A stretch of DNA of 37,337 bases from positions 1-37,337 of the forward strand of contig JAOTVL010000018.1 in assembly GCA_029863525.1 (NCBI GenBank), in the 5' to 3' direction. The DNA comes from Gemmatimonadota bacterium (GTDB lineage: Bacteria; Gemmatimonadota; Gemmatimonadetes; Longimicrobiales; Gaopeijiaceae). The notes under the pieces were generated by a model. It ran no database searches and was not told the DNA's origin. It saw only the letters and a list, made by a program, of their open reading frames with translations. The stretch's first letter is position 1, and each line of letters starts with the position of its first letter. Made by a program: the position numbers and the translations under genes. Shown one piece after another: positions 32,053 to 37,337 of the stretch.

Positions 32053-34389
32053 CTACCGGCCGGCGGTCGCCTTCAGCTGCTCGACGCGGGCACGAATCGC
32101 CACATCCTGTGGTGACAGCCGTTCGTCCACAGCTCCTCGCATCGACAGGTACCATTCATATTTGTAGATCGCTCGGTCCGCATCGCCGAGGGCGTCCGCC
32201 AGCCTGCCCGCTTCCCGGTTTACCGTAGAGTGTGCAAAGGGTACCGAGACATTACCCGAAGTGTACCCCGCGACTCGGGCGGCGGCGCCGAGATCTCCCT
32301 CGCCCTCGAGAATCCAGGCGAGCTCGAGTGACGACCATTGGAGTACGGTGGAGGGCCCCTGGTCCAGGACCTCGGTGAGCTGCGCCACGAGCCGACCCGC
32401 TTCCGGAGCGTTGCTTCGGTGCGCCGCAACGGTCTCGAGCGTCAGGGCGCATAAGGCGTTCTGGCCGTGCGCCGGATCGGGATCGTCGGCACCGGCTCTC
32501 AGCCGTTCCACCGTGCGTGCGACCGTCGACGTATCTCCGTCACGAAGCCGCCAGAGCTCGAGCGCGCATGCGTCGCGGCCCCCTCGGGCCCATTCGAGCG
32601 CCTCGGTGCCCGACCCGACCTCCCTCGCGAGGGTAGCCGCGGCCGCTGCAGCCGGTTCACGGAGACCATCCCAGTAGAGAAACGCCTCGACCCACGCTCT
32701 CGGCCGATCAACGGTCGCGGCCTCCCAAGTGCGCAGTGCGTCATCGGCTTCCGCGGACCGGCCGGCGCTCCGCAGATATCGGTACCGCAATTCGAGCGTC
32801 TGGTCTCGGTCCCCCGCCGCGATCGCGCTCCGCTCCAGGCGGTCGAAGGCACGATCCACGTCTGCGATCGGCATCCTGGAACCAGGGAAATCGAGGGCGA
32901 ACACAACCATTTGCGCGTCCGCGTACGAAAGGCGCTCCAGGTTGGCCCTGATCCACTCTTGCTGCTCTGGATCGTTCAAGTGATAAGCGAGCGCACCCCG
33001 AGCCATGATGGAACCACCGGTGGCACCCGTCTGCTCGAGATACTGCGTGAGCCTGTCGCGGAGGCCAGTCGTGTCGCCGCTGAGGAGGTGGGCGTAGATG
33101 AGGTGCTCATCGAGGATGGTGAGCCCCGGATCGAGTTCCTTGGCTCGTTCGAACGCCTCGAGCGCACGGTCCTGCCAGTCCCGCTCCGCGACCCGCCACG
33201 CCGCATGAAAGAGCTGGTCCCCGTATACGTACCACGCCTCCGCCTTGTCGGGCATTCGGCTCACCATCTGTGAGCCGCTCTCGCGGACAAGCTCCGTCGC
33301 ACTCCTCCGGTACGGGCGAGAAAGCCACAACTCGACGAACTCGCGGTCCCGTGGAGGGAGCCGATCGAGGTGGTCTCGGAGAAGCCGGTTCGCTCGGGTC
33401 CCGAGGCCCAAGCGATCAGCGTCGAGTCCCATCTGAACCGCTTCCCAGGCACCGAGCGCGGCCAGGGCGAACGTGCTGTCCTCGTCCAGAGCCCGCGAGA
33501 ACGCGGTGCGGGCCTCGACCCAGGCCGTTCTGCGGTAGGCTCGTCGACCTTCCAGATAGGCTTCCAGAGCGCCCAGGGGTACGTCGGACAAATAGTCGAT
33601 CTGTCCCTGGCCGACGCCAGCTTCCATCGACAGCACCTGCCCGGCCAATTGCGACAGCGTCTCACGGAGACCGTCCGCCGAGCCGTCCACCGACGCATCT
33701 CCGATCAAGGCACCGTCCGGGACACTCAGGAGCCGTGCGTTCAGAACGAAGCTCTCGGCGCTACCCACGACCGACCCGACCAGCGCACGTCCTGCTCCGA
33801 GTCGACGCGCCAACTCCACTGCCTGCCCTTCACTGAGCTCCATCGACTCATCACCGGCGATGAACACGCGCCAGGCGCTGATCATCGCGCCGGTGTCGAC
33901 GATCCGCGGCGACCGCGAGAAGACCGGCGCGAGCATGTCGATCACACCCTCGCGAAGGATGGCCACCCGCTCGTCGGGGGACGAGACCCGAAACGGCACC
34001 ACCGCGATCAGCCCCGGATCGATCCCTTCCTCTCCGACGGGATCAGGATCACGACCATCCGAGAACTGCCAGTACCCGACGCCGGCCGCGGCGATGACCG
34101 CCGCACCGATCACGACGGGCCCGAGTCGACGACTCCCGGCCCCGGCCGCCGAATCGGCGGCTCTCACCCCTTCCGGGGTCACGTCGAACGCCCACGCCAG
34201 CGCGACAGCGATCGGGAAGCCCGCGAGCCCGATCATCAACAAGATCCGGTACGCCGCGTCGGGGAGTCCCAACGGCTCGAACGTCAGATCCGCGACCTGG
34301 AGCACGACGAAGAGCGCCGCCGCGTACGCCAGGGCGACCCGAACGACGCGTCGTCGCTTCAGCTCTCCCCAGATCTCGTCAGGCTTCAT
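32053..34389 (-). CDS. TolB-like/TPR membrane protein
   Basis: A 778-residue protein. The N-terminal motif EIWGELKRRRVVRVALAY and following helices (ALFVVLQVADLTFEPLGLP; IGLAGFPIAVALAWAFDVTP) are the two-helix module that in many bacteria precedes kinase, cyclase or TolB-like parts. A third helix is near residues 91-110. A TolB/FlgO-like domain follows (GLIAVVPFRVSSPDERVAI through GRALVGSVVG). The remaining 500 residues are tetratricopeptide-type helical repeats (EARTAFSRALDEDSTFALAA; ALEAFERAKELDPGLTILDE). It is probably membrane-anchored with a large periplasmic scaffold. ATG 34389 replaces a TTG at 34398 in the same frame. No effector domain is present. Confidence 0.8.
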   Translation of the reverse strand: MKPDEIWGELKRRRVVRVALAYAAALFVVLQVADLTFEPLGLPDAAYRILLMIGLAGFPIAVALAWAFDVTPEGVRAADSAAGAGSRRLGPVVIGAAVIAAAGVGYWQFSDGRDPDPVGEEGIDPGLIAVVPFRVSSPDERVAILREGVIDMLAPVFSRSPRIVDTGAMISAWRVFIAGDESMELSEGQAVELARRLGAGRALVGSVVGSAESFVLNARLLSVPDGALIGDASVDGSADGLRETLSQLAGQVLSMEAGVGQGQIDYLSDVPLGALEAYLEGRRAYRRTAWVEARTAFSRALDEDSTFALAALGAWEAVQMGLDADRLGLGTRANRLLRDHLDRLPPRDREFVELWLSRPYRRSATELVRESGSQMVSRMPDKAEAWYVYGDQLFHAAWRVAERDWQDRALEAFERAKELDPGLTILDEHLIYAHLLSGDTTGLRDRLTQYLEQTGATGGSIMARGALAYHLNDPEQQEWIRANLERLSYADAQMVVFALDFPGSRMPIADVDRAFDRLERSAIAAGDRDQTLELRYRYLRSAGRSAEADDALRTWEAATVDRPRAWVEAFLYWDGLREPAAAAAATLAREVGSGTEALEWARGGRDACALELWRLRDGDTSTVARTVERLRAGADDPDPAHGQNALCALTLETVAAHRSNAPEAGRLVAQLTEVLDQGPSTVLQWSSLELAWILEGEGDLGAAARVAGYTSGNVSVPFAHSTVNREAGRLADALGDADRAIYKYEWYLSMRGAVDERLSPQDVAIRARVEQLKATAGR

Positions 34390-34470
34390 GGTGGCCAAGG
34401 TGCCTTCGACAAGGACGGGGCAGCAAGCGATCCCCGGGGATTCACTCGCCCCCCCGACATTCGTGACCGA

Positions 34471-34914
34471 CTATTCGAAGATGTAGCCGACCGCCTGCGC
34501 GGCCTGCTCGAGCGTCTCCACGGTGAGCGTCGCCAGCGCGTCGAGCTCCTTGAGCGCATGGATGTGCTCCTCGGCTCGGACCAGCAACAGCGGCAGCCCG
34601 CTCGCAACGGCCGCCCCGGCGTCCGATGCGGTATTCCACTGCTTGTACTTGGGTCCGAAGAAGGCGATGCACAGGTCGGCCCGCTGCATGAGCACGCGCG
34701 TGCGAAGCGTGTTCACCCGCGCGCCCATGAGATCACGGTAACGTGGACCTGGTTGTGTCCCGAGAATGTCCTCACCCACCGAGTCCGAACGGTCGTGGGC
34801 CTCTTGGGGCCCGACGACCTCCGCCTCGATGCCCAGACGCTCCAAGTAGCCTCGGAGCTCTTCTCGCCAATCGGAGTGGATCTCTCCCGCCGCGTAGATC
34901 ACGATGTCGCCCAT
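34471..34914 (-). CDS. ytoQ: YtoQ-family protein
   Basis: A 147-residue protein strongly resembling Bacillus YtoQ. It has the AGEIHSDWREEL start, GPQEAHDRSDSVGEDILG, NTLRTRVLMQRADLCIAFFG, and FGPKYKQWNTASDAGAAVA, ending in AVGYIFE. The fold is of the nucleoside 2-deoxyribosyltransferase-like type (Rossmann-like with AD pockets), but its reaction is not known. The length matches the family. Its ATG overlaps the glycyl-tRNA synthetase stop as TAATG, so the two are translationally coupled. A link between YtoQ and tRNA charging is not established; the coupling may only reflect compact packing. Confidence 0.9.
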   Translation of the reverse strand: MGDIVIYAAGEIHSDWREELRGYLERLGIEAEVVGPQEAHDRSDSVGEDILGTQPGPRYRDLMGARVNTLRTRVLMQRADLCIAFFGPKYKQWNTASDAGAAVASGLPLLLVRAEEHIHALKELDALATLTVETLEQAAQAVGYIFE

Positions 34915-36230
34915 TACGCCAGCCGTTCACGAATCCAAGACACGACCTGATCACCCGAGATCCGCACCTGCTCCAACGAGTCTCGGTCACGGACGGTGAC
35001 CGTCCCATTCTCGACGGTCTCCCCGTCCACCGTGACGCACCACGGCGTTCCGACCTCGTCCTGGCGCCGGTAGCGACGTCCGATGGCTCCGGACTGGTCG
35101 TAGAACGACGGGATGGCCGCGGCCCTCAAGTCCTCGCTGAGCTTCTGAGCGATCTCGGGCATGCCGTCCTTCTTCACGAGCGGAAACACGGCTGCCTTGG
35201 TCGGCGCAAGCGAAGGATTGAGCGCGAGTACGACGCGCGTCTCTCCCTCGATTTCCTCCTCGCGATACGCGTCTGCGAGAACCACGAGCGCGGTGCGATC
35301 CACGCCCATCGATGTCTCGATGACGTACGGGATGAACCGCTCGTTCGTCGGCGCATCGATGTACTCGAGGCGCTTGCCCGAGAACTCCTGATGTCGGGAC
35401 AGGTCGTAATCGGTTCGATTGTGAATCCCCTCGAATTCCTTCCAGCCGAACGGGAACTCGTACTCGATGTCGAAGGCCTTCTTGGCGTAGTGCGCGAGCT
35501 CGTCGGATCCGTGCTCGTGGAAGCGGAGCTTGTCCGCCCGGATGCCGAGGTCCTTGTGCCACTGCATTCGGATCTGCATCCAGCGCTCGAACCACTCCTC
35601 GTCGTCCCCCGGCTTCACGAAGAACTGCATCTCCGCCTGCTCGAACTCGCGTGTACGGAAGATGAAGTTCCCGGGCGTGATTTCGTTGCGGAACGCCTTC
35701 CCGATCTGTGCGATGCCGAAGGGGACCTTCTGCCGAGAAGCGCCCTGGACGTTGAGGAAGTTCACATAGATGCCTTGGGCGGTCTCTGGCCGAATGTAGA
35801 CCGTCGCCGACGAGTCCTCGACGGGCCCCATGAACGTCTTGAACATGAGGTTGAACATTCGGGGCTCGGTGAACGCCTCCTTCGTTCCGCACACCGGGCA
35901 CTGTCCACCCTCGACCTCGGGCAAGTCTGCCCGAAAGCGTCGGTGGCAGTTCGTGCACTCCACCAGCGGGTCCGTGAAGCCGTCGACGTGGCCGGACGCC
36001 TCCCACACCCGTGGGTGCATCAGGATCGCGGCGTCCAGCCCCTCGATGTCGTCCCGCTCGTGCACCATCGACGACCACCAGCGGTCCTTGATGTTGCGCT
36101 TCAGCTCCACACCCAGCGGACCGTAGTCCCAGACCGATCCCGTACCGCCGTAGATCTCGGAGGACTGGAAAACGTATCCGCGTCGTTTGGCCAGTGAAAC
36201 GAGCTTGTCCATCAGGTCGGCGTCGGCCAT
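34914..36230 (-). CDS. glyS: Glycyl-tRNA synthetase (dimeric, eukaryote-like type)
   Basis: A 438-residue class II synthetase charging tRNA-Gly. It starts MADADLMDKLVSLAKRRGYV, with GSVWDYGPLG motif 1 region and Zn-type Cys92/95 and Cys111/114. Class II motif 2 is FRNEITPGNFIFRTREFEQ and motif 3 is MGVDRTALVVLAD. The C-terminal anticodon-binding domain contains LNPSLAPTKAAVFPL. This is the single-chain alpha2 form, not the alpha/beta tetramer of many proteobacteria. The start ATG at 36230 has a 206-base divergent region to nfuA. The stop overlaps ytoQ by one base. Confidence 0.96.
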   Translation of the reverse strand: MADADLMDKLVSLAKRRGYVFQSSEIYGGTGSVWDYGPLGVELKRNIKDRWWSSMVHERDDIEGLDAAILMHPRVWEASGHVDGFTDPLVECTNCHRRFRADLPEVEGGQCPVCGTKEAFTEPRMFNLMFKTFMGPVEDSSATVYIRPETAQGIYVNFLNVQGASRQKVPFGIAQIGKAFRNEITPGNFIFRTREFEQAEMQFFVKPGDDEEWFERWMQIRMQWHKDLGIRADKLRFHEHGSDELAHYAKKAFDIEYEFPFGWKEFEGIHNRTDYDLSRHQEFSGKRLEYIDAPTNERFIPYVIETSMGVDRTALVVLADAYREEEIEGETRVVLALNPSLAPTKAAVFPLVKKDGMPEIAQKLSEDLRAAAIPSFYDQSGAIGRRYRRQDEVGTPWCVTVDGETVENGTVTVRDRDSLEQVRISGDQVVSWIRERLA

Positions 36231-36293
36231 GAAGCTTGATTTTTCGGGGGTTTCCGGGAGCGGGCGAGCCGCGAAAGGTACCGGCCCCCTGAA

Positions 36294-36330
36294 GGCCGAT
36301 CAACGGCCGTGTGCCCTGCTGCCGGGGCAC
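36294..36330. promoter_or_regulatory. Tandem hairpins upstream of glyS
   Basis: GGCCG-ATCAA-CGGCC (36294-36308) and GTGCCC-N8-GGGCAC (36311-36330) are two perfect stems 64-100 bases upstream of the glyS start, in the divergent region with nfuA. They could form a leader structure on the glyS transcript. The sequence does not show the conserved T-box core, so a tRNA-sensing riboswitch is not claimed. Confidence 0.28.
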
Positions 36331-36436
36331 GCGGCGGGCGCCGGCGCGCTGCAGAACCCCAGGGCTCGGCCGGTGTAGATTGTCCGATCTAGGTTAGCGT
36401 GTTGCATCCGTTCTCGATCACTTCGCCAAATCCGAC

Positions 36437-37024
36437 ATGATCTCATTCACCGACCGCGCTCGCGAAATGCTCCAGACCTTCCTCGGCGACGACGAGGGGC
36501 AGGCGTTGCGCATCCGCGTCGGCGGCCCCGCCAGCGCCCCGACGTTCGATCTCTCGCTGGTCTCGATGGACGATCAAACCGCCGAAGAAACTGCACTGGA
36601 CGGGGACGGCATCAAGGTGCTGGTGGACCAGGAGCGGTCGAAGCTGGTCGACGGTGCCACCGTCGACTATGTCGAGCGTGTCAACGAGAGTGGATTCGAG
36701 GTCCGTCCGCCGGAGGGGGCGGTGCCCGACCGGGTCGGCCGGAGAGCGGACGGCGAGCCGGAAGGTCCCATCGCGGAACGCGTCCGCGAAGTTCTCGACA
36801 GCCAGGTCAATCCGGCGATCGCCGCGCACGGCGGCATGATCGCGCTGGTCGACGTGGAAGACACCGAGATCTACGTGGAGATGGGCGGCGGCTGCCAAGG
36901 GTGCGCGCTGTCTCGCATGACACTGCGACAGGGGGTCGAGCGGATGCTTCGTGAAGCGGTACCGGAGCTCACCGCCGTGCACGATGTCACGGATCACGCG
37001 TCAGGCGAGAACCCTTACCTCTAG
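36437..37024 (+). CDS. nfuA: Fe-S biogenesis protein NfuA
   Basis: A 195-residue two-domain Fe-S carrier. The N-terminal domain (ISFTDRAREMLQTFL, then LRIRVGGPASAPTFDLSLV) is an A-type/IscA-like fold that, as in E. coli NfuA, lacks the cluster cysteines. The C-terminal NifU domain ends with GGGCQGCALS, Cys153 and Cys156, which bind and transfer a [4Fe-4S] cluster between two subunits. The linker includes NPAIAAHGGMIALVDVED, a strongly conserved NifU element. It would supply clusters to enzymes such as endonuclease III, itself encoded in this window. It is divergent from glyS. Confidence 0.93.
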   Translation: MISFTDRAREMLQTFLGDDEGQALRIRVGGPASAPTFDLSLVSMDDQTAEETALDGDGIKVLVDQERSKLVDGATVDYVERVNESGFEVRPPEGAVPDRVGRRADGEPEGPIAERVREVLDSQVNPAIAAHGGMIALVDVEDTEIYVEMGGGCQGCALSRMTLRQGVERMLREAVPELTAVHDVTDHASGENPYL

Positions 37025-37063
37025 TACCTCTAGCCAGCCCACCGGAGGGCCTGTGAGCCCGGG

Positions 37064-37337
37064 ATGAACCGAGCCCAATTCGGCGCCCTCGCGACCTTCG
37101 TCGCCGGGGCAACACTATGCCCGGGTCCGATCGACGCTCAGACGTGCTCGGTCCCCTGCGTCGGACCAGCCCGGGGTGCCGTGATCGCCGCGGGCGGTGG
37201 AAAGCTCGCACCATTGATCTACCAGCGGTTCGTGGAGCTCGCCGGTGGTGAGGACGCGCGCATCGTGCTCATCCCCACCGCCGGCACCGAGTTCGGAAGT
37301 CACGATGGATGGACCGCCATCGAGCGTCTCCGGGAAG
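37064..37337 (+). CDS. S51-family peptidase (cyanophycinase-like), N-terminal fragment
   Basis: An open frame of 91 residues running off the window edge, read directly from the sequence. It starts at ATG 37064 with a short hydrophobic segment (FGALATFVAGATLCPG), perhaps a signal peptide. The mature start GAVIAAGGGKLAPLIYQRF, then ARIVLIPTAGTEF, is typical of peptidase S51 proteins: dipeptidase E and cyanophycinase. The catalytic Ser lies beyond the window, so activity cannot be checked. A GGAGG at 37044-37048 lies 15 bases upstream of the ATG, slightly far for a ribosome site. It follows nfuA by 39 bases. Confidence 0.78.
   Translation, partial: MNRAQFGALATFVAGATLCPGPIDAQTCSVPCVGPARGAVIAAGGGKLAPLIYQRFVELAGGEDARIVLIPTAGTEFGSHDGWTAIERLRE

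Noticed and set aside
30287-32167. A 626-codon plus-strand open frame opposite the NSS transporter, and similar long frames opposite carB, priA, the M6 protease and the TPR gene
   Set aside because: They mirror real genes on the other strand in a GC-rich genome, have low-complexity Arg/His/Glu composition and no recognisable domain.
36231-36436. T-box riboswitch upstream of glyS
   Set aside because: A GGTACC appears, but the conserved AGGGTGGNACCGCG core and an antiterminator fold are not seen.
37053-37067. Four-codon GTG leader frame before the S51 gene
   Set aside because: It fits a ribosome site but is too short to support as a gene without expression data.
1-37337. Insertion sequences, prophage genes, integrases, CRISPR arrays, tRNA or rRNA genes
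   Set aside because: No transposase, integrase, terminal repeat, spaced-repeat array or RNA-gene cloverleaf was recognised; gene density and composition look uniform.

Overview
The window is a dense, GC-rich chromosomal segment of a Gram-negative, aerobic-type bacterium. It carries a TonB-dependent receptor, several lipobox lipoproteins, a MacAB-type tripartite-pump cassette and two ECF sigma factors. The mixture of long secreted proteins, a TolB/TPR membrane protein beginning with a KRRRVVRVALAY-like helix, an M6 protease, an acetoin-utilisation-type deacetylase and duplicated FtsX/MacB machinery suggests Gemmatimonadota. That assignment is inference from gene content; no rRNA or marker tree is available here. 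No mobile element, CRISPR array, tRNA or rRNA was found, and no gene-free stretch exceeds about 220 bases.

Layout. 1-2763: the 3' part of a TonB-dependent receptor, a convergent phosphodiester glycosidase-type lipoprotein and a small exported protein. 2805-5090 (minus): CPBP membrane protease, threonine synthase and a one-helix membrane protein, tightly coupled. 5255-7754 (plus): ECF sigma, zinc-motif anti-sigma and a double-PDZ exported protein, all overlapping. 7787-12886 (minus): a second ECF sigma, a one-helix membrane protein, a Spy/CnrX-like periplasmic protein, then after a hairpin-containing gap an ABC ATPase, MacA-like adaptor and MacB-like permease. 13064-14753: two uncharacterised genes and an HNH endonuclease. 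14832-20623 (minus): priA, M24 peptidase and methyltransferase in 4-base overlaps, then a histone-deacetylase-family enzyme. 20838-27333 (minus): M6 metalloprotease, lipoprotein, a 38-residue membrane protein resembling NSS-transporter small subunits, and carB. 27550-31921 (minus): NSS transporter, zincin-like metallopeptidase, unknown protein, endonuclease III and HD phosphohydrolase. 32053-36230 (minus): glycyl-tRNA synthetase, ytoQ and the TolB/TPR protein. 36437-37337 (plus): nfuA and the start of an S51 (cyanophycinase-like) peptidase.

Most of the window is housekeeping: pyrimidine/arginine precursor supply (carB), threonine synthesis, replication restart (priA), base-excision repair (nth), translation (glyS) and Fe-S assembly (nfuA). 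The accessory interest lies in the two ECF envelope-response operons. The second has sigma, a membrane protein without a zinc motif, and a periplasmic coiled-coil protein, in the order of metal-responsive Cnr-like systems, and it lies directly upstream of an export pump. The other item of interest is the unlisted small membrane protein before carB, whose likely partner transporter sits about 6 kb away. I see no convincing wholly new system; these are the best leads.
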